Source: Aureimonas sp. ME7
GTDB taxonomy: Bacteria > Pseudomonadota > Alphaproteobacteria > Rhizobiales > Rhizobiaceae
DNA length: 64,000 bases
Assembly: GCF_903970965.1 (NCBI RefSeq)
Contig: NZ_CAJCKW010000008.1
Coordinates: 62,001-126,000 of the forward strand
Direction of reading: 5' to 3'
The translations under genes and the position numbers were made by a program. Positions 54,202 through 63,681 of the stretch are shown here, one piece after another (within the stretch, counting starts at the first letter, position 1; each line of letters begins with the position of its first letter). The notes beneath the pieces are model-generated. The model was not told the DNA's origin and did not search any database. It was given only the letters and a program-made list of their open reading frames with translations.

Positions 54202-54936
54202 ATGCGTCACGATTACGTGCAATGGCTGGAAGACAAACAGTACGCATTGCCCACGAGAGGCAATCAGCTCCACCGTGTGCGGAAGGTGGAAGAGGCGTAT
54301 GGCGATATCGAGCGGCACTTGAGCGAAGGTACGTTCGAAACCGTCCTGTCAACGCTGCAGTATTCTACGGCCGACGAACGGAGAGCCCGACCAAATCCGT
54401 CCAAGATGAAGTTCGAAGGGAACATCCGAAACAACCTGCAGTCCTACAAGAATGCGATCGTTCTCTACCGCTCATTCCTGCTTGAGACGCGGGACGGTAA
54501 GTTGCCTGTGGGGGATGGCGAGAGCCTTCAAGACTCCCACTCAACGACAACGGACGAGTTGGACAAGAGGCGCCTGTCGTTGGAGCGGGACATGCAGGTG
54601 GCTCTACGTCGCAACATCGCGGCGCTGGAACCTTCCCTGCGGATCGTCGACGACGGCGTCGAACGCTCCGTTGCTTCCGGTTTCATCGATATCACCTGTG
54701 AGGACGGTTCGAACCGTCTTGTCGTCGTTGAACTCAAGGCGGGTAAGGCCGATGGCCGCGCCATCGGTCAGATACTTGGCTACATGGGTGATCTGGCGGA
54801 GGAGGAGGGGAGTGAGATCCGGGGCATTCTGGTCGCCCATGATTTCGACAAGCGAACCATCGCAGCTGCCCGCGTGGTGCCGACCCTTGCCCTGGTCCGC
54901 TACAGCATAGAGTTTCGGTTCGAGATGGAGTCCTGA
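54202..54936 (+). CDS. NucS/DUF91-like PD-(D/E)XK nuclease inserted between glcE and glcF
   Basis: A 244-residue protein. The C-terminal half (about 125-240) resembles the nuclease domain of NucS/DUF91: LERDMQVALRRNIAALEPSLRI, SGFIDITCED (Asp163), RLVVVELKAGKADGRA (Glu177, Lys179) and IGQILGYMGDL (Gln190) form a PD-(D/E)XK active site. The N-terminal 120 residues are charged and helical, with no family I know. Codon use is unlike its neighbours: AGA, CGA, CTA, ATA, TTG and TCA are frequent, whereas glcE and glcF nearly lack them. It fits tightly, 14 bases after glcE and six before glcF, so it must be transcribed with glycolate oxidase. This suggests horizontal acquisition; its role may be DNA repair, mismatch cutting or defence. 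Confidence 0.8.
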   Translation: MRHDYVQWLEDKQYALPTRGNQLHRVRKVEEAYGDIERHLSEGTFETVLSTLQYSTADERRARPNPSKMKFEGNIRNNLQSYKNAIVLYRSFLLETRDGKLPVGDGESLQDSHSTTTDELDKRRLSLERDMQVALRRNIAALEPSLRIVDDGVERSVASGFIDITCEDGSNRLVVVELKAGKADGRAIGQILGYMGDLAEEEGSEIRGILVAHDFDKRTIAAARVVPTLALVRYSIEFRFEMES

Positions 54937-54942
54937 CATCTC

Positions 54943-56271
54943 ATGCAAACCGCCTTTTCCCCGGAAGCCCTTCGCGATCCCGATACCGCCCATACGGAAG
55001 GGATCGTGCGCAAGTGCGTGCATTGCGGCTTCTGCACGGCGACCTGTCCGACCTATGTGACGCTCGGCAACGAGCTCGATAGCCCGCGCGGGCGGATCTA
55101 TCTCGTCAAGGAAATGCTGGAAGCGAACCGGCCGGCGGACGAGCGCACGGTGAAGCACATCGACCGCTGCCTGTCCTGCCTCGCCTGCATGACGACCTGC
55201 CCATCGGGCGTGAACTACATGCATCTCGTGGACCATGCGCGCGCCCATATCGAGCGCACCTACACGCGCCCGCTGCCGGACCGCCTGATCCGGTTCCTGC
55301 TCGCCAAGGTTCTGCCCTATCCCTCGCGGTTCCGCCCGGCGCTTCGCCTGGCGCAGCTGGCGCGACCGCTCGCCCGGGTGCTGGACGGGATCAAGCCGTT
55401 GAAGCCGCTCGCGGCGATGTTGAGGCTCGCCCCCGTGCGCCTGCCTTCCCGAAGGCCCGCAGCGGCGCCACCCATGGCGAAGGGCGCTCCCAGGCGCGTC
55501 GCGCTTCTGGCCGGCTGCGCCCAGTCGGTGCTCGATCCCGGCATCAACGCGGCGACCGTGCGCCTTCTCGCCCGGCTCGGCGTCGAAACCGTGTCGCCGA
55601 AGGGGGAGGGGTGCTGCGGCGCGCTCGTCCACCATATGGGGCGCGAGGACGAGGCGCTCGCCTTCGCGCGCCGCACGGTCGACGCTTGGACGCGCGAGAT
55701 CGAGACGGGCGGGCTCGACGCGATCGTGGTAACGGCGTCCGGCTGCGGCACGACGATCAAGGACTACGGCCACATGCTGCGCCTCGACCCGGATTATGCC
55801 GAGAAGGCGGCGCGCGTGTCGGCGCTGGCGAAGGACGTCACCGAATATCTCGCGACCCTCGATCTGCCGCTCCCCGAACGGCCGGGGGAGGCTGTGGTCG
55901 CCTATCATTCGGCCTGCTCGATGCAGCATGGGCAGCGGATCACGGCGGCGCCGAAGGTGCTCCTGGCGCAGGCCGGGTTCACCGTGCGCGACGTGCCCGA
56001 AGGGCACCTATGCTGCGGCTCGGCGGGCACCTACAACATCCTCCAGCCGGAGATTTCCGCCCGGCTGCGCGATCGCAAGGTCGCCAACATCGAAAGCGTG
56101 AAGCCCGACATCATCGCCACCGGCAATATCGGCTGCATGACGCAGATCGCCTCGGCCACGGGCATTCCGATCGTCCACACGGTGGAGCTTCTCGACTGGG
56201 CCTTTGGCGGCGAGCGGCCGGCGGCGCTTGCCGACTTCAACCCGGCGCCGAGGCTGGAAGCGGCGGAGTGA
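54943..56271 (+). CDS. glcF: Glycolate oxidase iron-sulfur subunit GlcF
   Basis: A 442-residue iron-sulfur protein with two 4Fe-4S sites, CVHCGFCTATCPTY and CLSCLACMTTCPSG, in the first 90 residues. Two CCG domains follow (GCCGALVHHMGRED; LCCGSAGTYN). It passes electrons from GlcD/GlcE to the membrane. The start ATG at 54943 is six bases after the inserted nuclease gene; the N-terminus MQTAFSPEALRDPDTAHTEG is as in homologues, so the insertion did not disturb it. The stop codon's last base is the first base of the terminator stem. Confidence 0.95.
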   Translation: MQTAFSPEALRDPDTAHTEGIVRKCVHCGFCTATCPTYVTLGNELDSPRGRIYLVKEMLEANRPADERTVKHIDRCLSCLACMTTCPSGVNYMHLVDHARAHIERTYTRPLPDRLIRFLLAKVLPYPSRFRPALRLAQLARPLARVLDGIKPLKPLAAMLRLAPVRLPSRRPAAAPPMAKGAPRRVALLAGCAQSVLDPGINAATVRLLARLGVETVSPKGEGCCGALVHHMGREDEALAFARRTVDAWTREIETGGLDAIVVTASGCGTTIKDYGHMLRLDPDYAEKAARVSALAKDVTEYLATLDLPLPERPGEAVVAYHSACSMQHGQRITAAPKVLLAQAGFTVRDVPEGHLCCGSAGTYNILQPEISARLRDRKVANIESVKPDIIATGNIGCMTQIASATGIPIVHTVELLDWAFGGERPAALADFNPAPRLEAAE

Positions 56272-56309
56272 TCGAAAGAGGCCCGCCGTATCGGCGGGCC
56301 TCTTTCGAT
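56271..56309. terminator. Bidirectional terminator overlapping the glcF stop
   Basis: A perfect 18-bp stem (56271-56288 with 56292-56309) with the 3-base loop TAT. CTCTTT on the 3' arm gives T-richness for plus-strand transcripts, and the complementary arm does so for the convergent L,D-transpeptidase gene, whose stop is 20 bases away. The stem starts at the final A of the glcF TGA. Confidence 0.85.
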
Positions 56310-56328
56310 CCAAGCGTTTCCGGACCGA

Positions 56329-57087
56329 TCAGCCGCCGAACAGGCCGGACAGGAGGCCCGGCTTGCCCGTCTTGTTCGACACGGTGCGGATCAGGCCGGT
56401 TTCCTGGACGTAGCGGTTCTCTTGCCCCGGTCCGACCACCACGACCTTGGTGCCCTTGCCCGCGCGCTCGTAGAGATGGGTCACGTCCTCGTTCATCATG
56501 CGGATGCAGCCGGACGACATGTTCTGGCCGATGGTCCAGGGCTGGTTGGTGCCGTGGATGCGGAACATCGAATCGCCACCGCCTCGATAGAGATACATGG
56601 CGCGCGCGCCGAGCGGGTTGTCCGGGCCGCCCGCCATGTAGGCCGGCAGGATGCGCCCCTTGGCCTTCTCGCGCGCGCGCATGGCGGCCGGCGGCGTCCA
56701 TCCCGGCCATTCGGCCTTGCGCCCGACGCTCATCGTGCCGCCCCAGGAAAAGCCGTCCTTGCCGACGCCCACGCCGTAGCGCGTCGCGGTGCCGCCGGCT
56801 TCCACGAAGTAGAGGAACTTCCGATCCGTATCGATCACGATCGTGCCGGGCTTTTCCTTGGTCGCGATGCGCACGCTCTGGCGCATGAAGCGCGCGTCCG
56901 GCTGGCGCATGGCTTGCGTCTTGCGGGCGACCTGGTCCTGGCGGATCTGGGCGCGCTGACCCGTCAGCCATTGGCCGCTGGCATGCTCGTAGTAGCGCAC
57001 CTGCGGCTCGGCGCTGGCGATCGAGGGCGCGCTCAGCGGCGCGAGGCCGGCAAGGAGGGCCAGAACGAGGGGCGTCGTCATCTTCAT
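56329..57087 (-). CDS. L,D-transpeptidase (YkuD family), downstream paralogue
   Basis: A 252-residue exported enzyme with a signal peptide (MKMTTPLVLALLAGLAPLSA, cleavage near SIASA-EPQ). The YkuD domain (about 80-230) has the HGTNQPWTIG strand and the catalytic SSGCIRM with Cys194. L,D-transpeptidases make 3-3 crosslinks in peptidoglycan or link it to outer-membrane proteins; those of Rhizobiales are numerous and support polar growth. The C-terminal tail SNKTGKPGLLSGLFGG is short and hydrophobic. The upstream start chosen is ATG 57087; the frame is open further but only over the neighbouring paralogue's antisense-like sequence. Confidence 0.93.
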   Translation of the reverse strand: MKMTTPLVLALLAGLAPLSAPSIASAEPQVRYYEHASGQWLTGQRAQIRQDQVARKTQAMRQPDARFMRQSVRIATKEKPGTIVIDTDRKFLYFVEAGGTATRYGVGVGKDGFSWGGTMSVGRKAEWPGWTPPAAMRAREKAKGRILPAYMAGGPDNPLGARAMYLYRGGGDSMFRIHGTNQPWTIGQNMSSGCIRMMNEDVTHLYERAGKGTKVVVVGPGQENRYVQETGLIRTVSNKTGKPGLLSGLFGG

Positions 57088-57209
57088 GGGCGGGTGTCCT
57101 TGTCGGTTGAGGCGGGAGAAAAGACGTTCGGAACGATCCGAATCGTATGAAGGGCAAGCGGCGGAAAAGCCGAGGGCGGTTGCAGGCGTTCTGCAACCAC
57201 CTGTTGCAG

Positions 57210-58088
57210 TCACAGCACGATGACGCGCGTGCCGACGCCGACCCGCTCGTAAAGGTCGATCACGTCCTCGTTGCGCATGCGGATGCAGCCGGACGACACG
57301 GAATGCCCGATGGTGGAGGGCTGGTTGGTGCCGTGGATGCGATAGAGCGTCGAGCCGAGATAAAGCGCCCGGGCACCCAGCGGGTTCTCGACGCCGCCCG
57401 GCATATGCGCGGGGAGGTAGCGGCCTTTGGCCGCTTCGCGCCGGATCATTTCGGCCGGCGGCGTCCATCCCGGCCATTCCGCCTTGCGCGACACGGTCTC
57501 CGAGCCCGACCAGCCGAACCCTTCCTTGCCGACGCCGACCCCGTAGCGCTTGGCCCGGCCGCCGGCCTCGACGTGGTAGAGGAAGTGCTGGCTGGGATCG
57601 ATCACGATCGTGCCGGGCGCATGGCCGCCGCGGTAGTCCACCATCTGCGGCAGGAAGCGCGGGTCGAGACCGCGCTGAGGGGAGGTGTCCCGCGCGGCGG
57701 GGGCGACGGGGGCCGTGGCCAGCGACGCGAAGACGGGGGCGCCGGTGCGCCTGGCGCGGCGCACGTCCTCGCGGCGCGGCGTGCCGAACATGCCCAACAG
57801 CGGCCGGCGCTTTTCGTGATAGGAGCCGAGCGGCTGCATCGGGCCGCCCCCTTGCGGGATGACGCCGACCGGAATGTTGCCTTCGAAGACCACGGTGCCG
57901 GGCGCGTAAGGGTCGACCGTCCGCTGGCGCGCATAGCCGGGAACGATCCCGCTGCCCGGCGACAACTGACGCACCCAGGGCTCGGCGACGGCGGGCGGCA
58001 CGGAGAGCGGGCGACGGTCGCGCGCTTCCGCCACGGGGCTAAAGGCGCCGATCAGGACGACGGCGCAAAGTGTCGGCAACATCCGCAT
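57210..58088 (-). CDS. L,D-transpeptidase (YkuD family), upstream paralogue
   Basis: A 292-residue exported paralogue of the next gene, with a signal peptide (MRMLPTLCAVVLIGAFSPVAEA) and a YkuD domain at about 155-292 holding RIHGTNQPSTIGHSVSSGCIRM (Cys268). It shares long identical stretches with the downstream enzyme: RYGVGVGK, RKAEWPGWTPP, GARA and HGTNQP. It differs by a proline/arginine-rich linker of about 120 residues after the signal. The pair is 122 bases apart and probably arose by tandem duplication. Confidence 0.93.
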   Translation of the reverse strand: MRMLPTLCAVVLIGAFSPVAEARDRRPLSVPPAVAEPWVRQLSPGSGIVPGYARQRTVDPYAPGTVVFEGNIPVGVIPQGGGPMQPLGSYHEKRRPLLGMFGTPRREDVRRARRTGAPVFASLATAPVAPAARDTSPQRGLDPRFLPQMVDYRGGHAPGTIVIDPSQHFLYHVEAGGRAKRYGVGVGKEGFGWSGSETVSRKAEWPGWTPPAEMIRREAAKGRYLPAHMPGGVENPLGARALYLGSTLYRIHGTNQPSTIGHSVSSGCIRMRNEDVIDLYERVGVGTRVIVL

Positions 58089-58246
58089 GGGCGGCGATCC
58101 TCGTTCCGAAGGCGGCCGGACGGGCCGCAGGCTTGGGATCGAGGATGGGGAGCCATTCGCCAGCGAATGGTGAATCCGGGCGTTGTTATGCCCGGCTTAC
58201 GGCACCTTCCCGCCATCAGGGTGAACGTCGGGTAAAGCGGCGTCTG

Positions 58247-58999
58247 TCAGCCTCGGCGGCGCGCATCGCGCAGGATCGCGCGCAGGAGCGGCTCCGCCTC
58301 CGCCGGGCTCATGCCGGGTGCGAGGCGCCGGTCGTAGAGCATGTTCATCAGCACCCGGTCGTAGGGCGTGAAGGTCGTGAGATTCGACGTGTCGTTGAAG
58401 ACGCTTTGCGGGGCGTCGGCATTGTCGTTCAAGGGGCCGAGGCCCTGCAGCACCTCCTCGATCAGGCAGCGCCGGAACAGGGCGTCGCCCTCGTCCGAGA
58501 CGATGATCGCGTCCGAGCGCGTGATCCCGGCGCGCCCGTATGTGGCGCGCACCACGCAGTTGCCGGGCACGCGCATGAACGGGCTGCGATACACCTCGCG
58601 CCCGGTCCGCTGGTAGTCCTTGCGATCGACGACGTGGACCACGAAGTTGGCGCTCGTCCGGCTCGGCGCGAGGCCGGATTCGAGGCCCGCGATCTGCCGG
58701 TCGATCTGGCGCAGAAAGGCGCGCACCGCCGCGCGTCGGTCGATCGCGGCGCGGTTCTCGATGTGGAAGCGGACGGGGCCGGCGAACTTCTTGAGGTAGG
58801 ACGAATCGCTGAACGCGCCGGTGATCTCCGCCCCGAACACGACCTTGCCGAAGCCTTCGATCATCGCCGCGTCGGAGGGGAGGCGCTGCGCATGGGCCGG
58901 GCCGGACAGGAGGGCGAGTGCGGCGACGACGATCGCCGCGCGCGCGAAACGTCTTGCCTTCCCGTCCGCCCCGCGCTTCACCTTCACCATGGCCCGCAT
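58247..58999 (-). CDS. Exported DUF2927 domain protein
   Basis: A 250-residue protein with a signal peptide (RFARAAIVVAALALLSG, cleavage near AHAQ) and a DUF2927 domain: RCLIEEVLQGLGPLNDNADAP and SVFNDTSNLTTFTPYDRVLMNMLYD match the family core. DUF2927 proteins are common and uncharacterised in Alphaproteobacteria; the EE-x-x-x-x-L pattern resembles a zincin-like fold, with no clear HExxH. I chose ATG 58999; ATG 58990 is an alternative. It diverges from tag. Confidence 0.82.
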   Translation of the reverse strand: MRAMVKVKRGADGKARRFARAAIVVAALALLSGPAHAQRLPSDAAMIEGFGKVVFGAEITGAFSDSSYLKKFAGPVRFHIENRAAIDRRAAVRAFLRQIDRQIAGLESGLAPSRTSANFVVHVVDRKDYQRTGREVYRSPFMRVPGNCVVRATYGRAGITRSDAIIVSDEGDALFRRCLIEEVLQGLGPLNDNADAPQSVFNDTSNLTTFTPYDRVLMNMLYDRRLAPGMSPAEAEPLLRAILRDARRRG

Positions 59000-59114
59000 G
59001 CCCGTCTTTGTCGTTCGAGATGTCAGTTGGCGGGGCGGGCACCCATCGCGCAAGCGCGGGTGCGCGACAGTCCACGGGTTTGATCGCGCGGATCACCGGT
59101 TATGAGGACAGCGG

Positions 59115-59762
59115 ATGGAAACGAAGGCCCCCGGCGAAGGCTTGATCCACGGCGAAGACGGATGCGCGCGCTGCGCCTGGGCGGGTTCGGACGCGGACTA
59201 CGTGCGCTACCACGACGAGGAATGGGGCCGCCCGACCGCCGACGACGATCGCCTGTTCGAGAAGCTCTGCCTCGAAGGGTTCCAGGCGGGCCTGTCGTGG
59301 ATCACCATCCTGCGCAAGCGCGAGGCCTTCCGCCGCGCCTTCGACGGGTTTTCGGTGGAAGCGGTCGCCCGGCTGGGGGAGGCCGATGTCGAGCGCATCC
59401 TCCTCGACCCCAGCGTGGTGCGCCACCGCGCCAAGATCGTCTCGGCGATCGGCAACGCGCGCGCGGTTCTGCGTCTGCGCGAGGCGACCGGACGCTCGCT
59501 CGCCCACTTCCTGTGGAGCTTCGAGCCGCCGCCGGGTGAGCGGCCGGAGGTTGTGACCGCCGAATGGGTGCGCGCGAACCCGGCGACACCGGCCTCCCAT
59601 CGCCTGTCGAAGGCGCTGAAGGGCCGGGGCTTTTCCTTCGTTGGCCCGACCACGGCCTACGCGTTCATGCAGTCCATGGGCTTCGTCAACGACCATCTGG
59701 ACGGCTGCGCCATGCGCGGCCCTTGCGAGGCGGAGCGGCGCGCGTTCGTGCGGCCCGGCTAG
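59115..59762 (+). CDS. tag: DNA-3-methyladenine glycosylase I
   Basis: A 215-residue Tag-family glycosylase that removes 3-methyladenine from alkylated DNA. The zinc-binding residues of the family appear at both ends: CARCAWAG (Cys20), RYHDEEWG (His33) and VNDHLDGCAMRGPCE (His, Cys). The motif EGFQAGLSWITILRKREAFR binds the flipped base. Length matches. The ATG at 59115 follows GAGGACAGCGG. It is monocistronic, between the divergent DUF2927 gene and hisS. Confidence 0.95.
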   Translation: METKAPGEGLIHGEDGCARCAWAGSDADYVRYHDEEWGRPTADDDRLFEKLCLEGFQAGLSWITILRKREAFRRAFDGFSVEAVARLGEADVERILLDPSVVRHRAKIVSAIGNARAVLRLREATGRSLAHFLWSFEPPPGERPEVVTAEWVRANPATPASHRLSKALKGRGFSFVGPTTAYAFMQSMGFVNDHLDGCAMRGPCEAERRAFVRPG

Positions 59763-59853
59763 GGACGCGACGCCCGAAACTTGCCGCTGCGCCGGGGGAT
59801 GGGCTAGGAGCCGGTAAGTCCCGATCGATTTCCGTTTCCAGACAGGCAATCCC

Positions 59854-61371
59854 ATGGCCAGCCCGAAGAAGCCCTCCCGCGTCAAGGCGCGCCAGCCGCG
59901 CGGCTTCGTGGATCGCAGCGCCGCCGATCTTTATGCGCAGGAGCGGATGCTCGGCGTCATCCGGCGGGTCTACGAGACCTACGGGTTCGAGCCGGTGGAA
60001 ACGCCCTTCTTCGAATATACCGACGCGCTCGGCAAGTTCCTGCCCGATAGCGACCGGCCGAACGAGGGCGTCTTCTCGCTTCAGGACGACGACGAGGAAT
60101 GGCTGTCGCTGCGCTACGACCTGACCGCGCCGCTGGCGCGCCATGTCGCGGAGAATTTCGAGGAGATCCCGAAGCCCTACCGCTCCTACCGGGCGGGATA
60201 CGTGTTCCGCAACGAGAAGCCGGGTCCGGGGCGCTTTCGCCAGTTCATGCAGTTCGACGCCGACATCGTCGGCGCGCCCAACGTCTCGGCCGATGCCGAG
60301 ATGGCGATGATGATGGCCGACACGATGGAGGCGCTCGGCATTCCTCGCGGGCAGTACGTGATCCGGGTCAACAACCGCAAGGTGCTGGACGGAATCCTCG
60401 ACGCGATCGGCTTGGAAGGCGACGCGCCGGGCCGGCTCACCGTGCTGCGGGCGCTCGACAAGTTCGACAAGTTCGGCGCGGCCGGCGTGCGGCTGCTCCT
60501 GGGCCCTGGTCGTCGCGACGAAGGCGGCGGCGAAGGCGACTTCACCAAGGGCGCCGAGCTTTCCGAAGAGGTGATCGAGCGCGTCCTGCGCATCTTCGGC
60601 GACGATGGGCTTGGTGGCGTCACCCAAGCCTTCGGCGGTCATGCGGGTGTCGATGAGGGACTTGGCGAACTCGCCGACATCGAGGCCTTCGTGCGCACGG
60701 CCGGCTACGAGGCCGACCGCATCCGCATCGACCCGTCCGTCGTGCGCGGCCTCGAATACTACACCGGCCCCGTGTTCGAGGCCGAACTCCTGTTCGACGT
60801 CGTCAACGAGCGGGGCCAGAAGGTGCAGTTCGGCTCGGTCGGCGGCGGCGGGCGCTACGACGGGCTCGTGTCGCGCTTCCTCGCGACCCCCGTTCCCGCC
60901 ACCGGCTTTTCCATCGGCGTGTCGCGCCTCCAGACGGCGTTGAAGAACCTCGGCCGCCTCGAGGGCGACAAGCGCTCCGGCCCCGTCGTCGTCACCGTGA
61001 TGGACCGCGACCGCATGGCCGACTATCAGGCGCTGGCGACGAAGCTGCGGGCCGCGCTCAACGCGCCGGGCCAGCCGGTCGTGCCGGTCGAGGTGTTCCA
61101 GGGCAATCCGAAGCAGTTCGGCAAGCAGCTGCAATATGCCGACCGGCGCGGCGCGCCCGTCGTGGTGATCCAGGGCGCCGACGAGAAGGCGGCGGGAAAG
61201 GTCCAGGTCAAGGATCTGGCGCTCGGCAAGACGCTGTCCGCGGGCGTCGAGGACAACGCCGAATGGCGCGAGATGCGCGCCGGTCAGGAACTCGTCGCCG
61301 AGGCCGATCTGGTGGACGCCGTGCGCCGCATCCTGTCGCGCGTCGCCGATGAAGGATCGCCCGCGCGATGA
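59854..61371 (+). CDS. hisS: Histidyl-tRNA synthetase
   Basis: A 505-residue class II synthetase that charges tRNA-His. Motif 2 ([25 protein letters not shown]) binds ATP and histidine; ARMLGVI and [12 protein letters not shown] (motif 3 region) are clear. The C-terminal anticodon domain is present ([22 protein letters not shown]). It is the alphaproteobacterial type. It heads hisS-hisZ-hisG, coupled by a four-base ATGA overlap with hisZ. Confidence 0.97.
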   Translation: MASPKKPSRVKARQPRGFVDRSAADLYAQERMLGVIRRVYETYGFEPVETPFFEYTDALGKFLPDSDRPNEGVFSLQDDDEEWLSLRYDLTAPLARHVAENFEEIPKPYRSYRAGYVFRNEKPGPGRFRQFMQFDADIVGAPNVSADAEMAMMMADTMEALGIPRGQYVIRVNNRKVLDGILDAIGLEGDAPGRLTVLRALDKFDKFGAAGVRLLLGPGRRDEGGGEGDFTKGAELSEEVIERVLRIFGDDGLGGVTQAFGGHAGVDEGLGELADIEAFVRTAGYEADRIRIDPSVVRGLEYYTGPVFEAELLFDVVNERGQKVQFGSVGGGGRYDGLVSRFLATPVPATGFSIGVSRLQTALKNLGRLEGDKRSGPVVVTVMDRDRMADYQALATKLRAALNAPGQPVVPVEVFQGNPKQFGKQLQYADRRGAPVVVIQGADEKAAGKVQVKDLALGKTLSAGVEDNAEWREMRAGQELVAEADLVDAVRRILSRVADEGSPAR

Positions 61372-62528
61372 ACCCCGGCTTCCTGTCCGGCGCGGCGCGG
61401 CCGGGATCCGGCGGCTCGCCCTTCGACGTGGGCCTCTCCGGCCTCTTTGCCGAACTCGGCGCCCTTGTGGTGGAAACGCCGCTTCTCCAACGCGCCGAGC
61501 CCTATCTCGACACGGCGGGCGAGGACCTGCGCCGGCGCATCTTCCTGACGCGCGGCGAGGGGGGCGAGACCCTGTGCCTGCGCCCCGACTTCACCATTCC
61601 CGTGTGCCTTGCCCATATCGCGGGCGCCGGCGGCCTGCCGCGCCGCTACGCCTATAACGGGCCGGTGTTCCGGCAGCGCTCAGGCGAGGCGGCCGAGTTC
61701 GCGCAAGCCGGCATCGAGAGTCTGGGCGAGAGCGATCGACCCGTGGCCGACGCCGAAGCTCTGGCCGGCGCGTTGGCGGGCCTCAAGGCCTGCGGCCTCC
61801 AGGCGGCGGGCTCCGTCGTCGTCGGCGACCAGGCCCTGTTCGAAGCGTTCCTCACCGCGCTCGATCTGCCCGCCGGCTGGCAGCGACGCCTCGTCCGCTG
61901 TTTCGGGCGAGACGATCTCCTGGAAGAAGCGCTGGCCGCCCTGACGCGCGAAGCCGATATCGACCCGCTCGATCTCGATCCGGCCGTGCGCGCGGCGCTG
62001 CGCGCCGGCTCGGTCGATCAGCTGGCCGACCATGTCGCGAGCCTGATGGAGGACGGCGGATTGCCGCCCAACCGGGGCCGAAGCCCCGCCGAGATCGCCG
62101 AACGGTTGATCGAGAAGATGGCGCTCGCCAACACGCGCCTGCGCACCGCCTATCTCGAACGCCTCGAAAGCTTCTTGGCGCTGGATTGCCCCCTGGCCGA
62201 AGCGCCCGGCCGTCTGGCCGAGCTGGAAGCCTCGTCCGGCATCGAATTCGGCGAAGCTCTGAATTTCTTCCGGGCCCGCCATGCGGCGCTCGGGCAGGCG
62301 GGCGTCGATCTCTCGGCCGTCCGCTACCGCGCCGCCTTCGGGCGCGCGATCGATTACTACACCGGCTTCGTGTTCGAGGTCACCGCGGCGGGCGTGGCCG
62401 AGCCGGTGGCGGGCGGCGGGCGCTATGACCGGCTCGTGTCCTATCTCGGCGCGCCCGCACCCGTTCCCGCCGTCGGCTTCTCGCTCTGGCTCGACCGGAT
62501 CGCGCGCGCCAAGGAGACCGGTCGATGA
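61368..62528 (+). CDS. hisZ: ATP phosphoribosyltransferase regulatory subunit HisZ
   Basis: A 386-residue protein related to histidyl-tRNA synthetase but without charging activity. It binds the short HisG and brings histidine feedback control to the first step of histidine synthesis. It retains the synthetase-like core ([61 protein letters not shown]) and lacks the anticodon domain. Its start overlaps hisS by four bases, and hisG's start overlaps its stop by four. Confidence 0.95.
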   Translation: MNPGFLSGAARPGSGGSPFDVGLSGLFAELGALVVETPLLQRAEPYLDTAGEDLRRRIFLTRGEGGETLCLRPDFTIPVCLAHIAGAGGLPRRYAYNGPVFRQRSGEAAEFAQAGIESLGESDRPVADAEALAGALAGLKACGLQAAGSVVVGDQALFEAFLTALDLPAGWQRRLVRCFGRDDLLEEALAALTREADIDPLDLDPAVRAALRAGSVDQLADHVASLMEDGGLPPNRGRSPAEIAERLIEKMALANTRLRTAYLERLESFLALDCPLAEAPGRLAELEASSGIEFGEALNFFRARHAALGQAGVDLSAVRYRAAFGRAIDYYTGFVFEVTAAGVAEPVAGGGRYDRLVSYLGAPAPVPAVGFSLWLDRIARAKETGR

Positions 62529-63217
62529 GCCTGACGCTCGCCATTCCCTCCAAGGGCCGCCTCAAGGACCAGTGCGTTGAAGCGCTGGCACGCGCCGGGA
62601 TCGTCGTCCATCCCAGCGAAGACGCGCGCTCCTATCGCACCCGCGTCGAAGGGGCGGAGGGGCTGGAGGTCCTGCTTCTGTCGGCCTCCGAGATCGCGCG
62701 CGAGCTTCGCGACGGGGCGATCGACTTCGGCGTCACCGGCGAGGACCTCCTGCGCGAGACCATGCCCGATTTCGACCGGCGCGGGCGCATCGTCTCGCGC
62801 CTCGGCTTCGGCCATGCCGACGTGGTGGTGGCGGTGCCAGCGAGCTGGATCGACGTCGAAACCATGGAGGATCTCGGCGACGTCGCCTCCGGCTTTCGGG
62901 CGCGCCACGGGCGGCGGCTTCGCATCGCCACCAAGTACTGGCGCCTGACGCAAGGGTTCTTCACCCGCAACCACGGCATCCAGAGCTATCGCATCGTGGA
63001 AAGCCTCGGCGCCACCGAAGGCGCGCCGGCGGCGGGCTCGGCCGACATCATCGTCGACATCACCTCCACCGGCTCGACCCTGACGGCGAACCATCTGCGC
63101 GTCCTCAAGGACGGGACGATCCTGCGATCGGAAGCGTGTCTGGCGCTCGCCGAGCGCGAGGACGCCGATGCCGGGCACGCCGCGCGGCTGGAAGCGCTGA
63201 TCCGGCGCTTCGGCTGA
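62525..63217 (+). CDS. hisG: ATP phosphoribosyltransferase, short form (HisG)
   Basis: A 230-residue short HisG that condenses ATP and PRPP as the first step of histidine synthesis. It lacks the C-terminal regulatory domain of long HisG and therefore needs HisZ, encoded just upstream with an ATGA overlap. The PRPP loop region [19 protein letters not shown] and [14 protein letters not shown] at the start are conserved. Monomer contacts are as in the hetero-octameric family. Confidence 0.96.
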   Translation: MSLTLAIPSKGRLKDQCVEALARAGIVVHPSEDARSYRTRVEGAEGLEVLLLSASEIARELRDGAIDFGVTGEDLLRETMPDFDRRGRIVSRLGFGHADVVVAVPASWIDVETMEDLGDVASGFRARHGRRLRIATKYWRLTQGFFTRNHGIQSYRIVESLGATEGAPAAGSADIIVDITSTGSTLTANHLRVLKDGTILRSEACLALAEREDADAGHAARLEALIRRFG

Positions 63218-63246
63218 GCTGCCGAACGCGGTTGCGGAAACGCAAA

Positions 63247-63266
63247 CGGCCGCCCGGAGGCGGCCG
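63247..63266. terminator. Hairpin between convergent hisG and DoxX genes
   Basis: CGGCCGCC at 63247-63254 pairs exactly with GGCGGCCG at 63259-63266 across a 4-base loop, 29 bases after the hisG stop. No T run follows, so termination is only suspected. Confidence 0.5.
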
Positions 63267-63294
63267 CAGATGAAGCGCCGGACAGGCGGGGGGA

Positions 63295-63681
63295 TCAGAC
63301 GCGGGCGAGGCTCGGGCTGGTCTTGCGCGCGTCCACCGAATAGGCGCCCGGACCGGTCGCGGCCAGAACCAGGAAGCCGCCGACGATCGACAGGTTCTTC
63401 ATGGCCGCCGTCGCATCACCCATGTGGGCGGCGAAGACCGTGCCGACCGTGAAGGCGGCGAGCACATAGGCGACGATGCGCGTCTGGAAGCCGACGAGGA
63501 TCGCAAGGCCGCCGAAGAACTCGATCGCGCCCACGAGATAGGCCATGGCGATGCCGCCGGGAACGCCGAGACTGCCGAGATAGCCGGCGAAGCCCGCAGC
63601 TCCCGTCAGCTTGCCGAAACCGGCGACGATGAACAGGATCGCGAGCAGGATGCGCCCGAGAAGGAGGACGGCGGGGTTCAT
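63295..63681 (-). CDS. DoxX-family membrane protein
   Basis: A 128-residue inner-membrane protein with four hydrophobic helices (LLLGRILLAILFIVAGFGKLTG, IAMAYLVGAIEFFGGLAILVGF, VAYVLAAFTVGTVFAAH, LSIVGGFLVLAATGPG). The pattern F-x-x-x-G-x-x-K-L of the first helix and the closing AATGPGAYSVD are typical of DoxX. Members take part in thiosulfate or redox stress responses in some bacteria; most are uncharacterised. The start ATG at 63681 has GGAG seven bases upstream; an earlier in-frame start adds 26 non-hydrophobic residues. It is convergent with hisG. Confidence 0.9.
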   Translation of the reverse strand: MNPAVLLLGRILLAILFIVAGFGKLTGAAGFAGYLGSLGVPGGIAMAYLVGAIEFFGGLAILVGFQTRIVAYVLAAFTVGTVFAAHMGDATAAMKNLSIVGGFLVLAATGPGAYSVDARKTSPSLARV

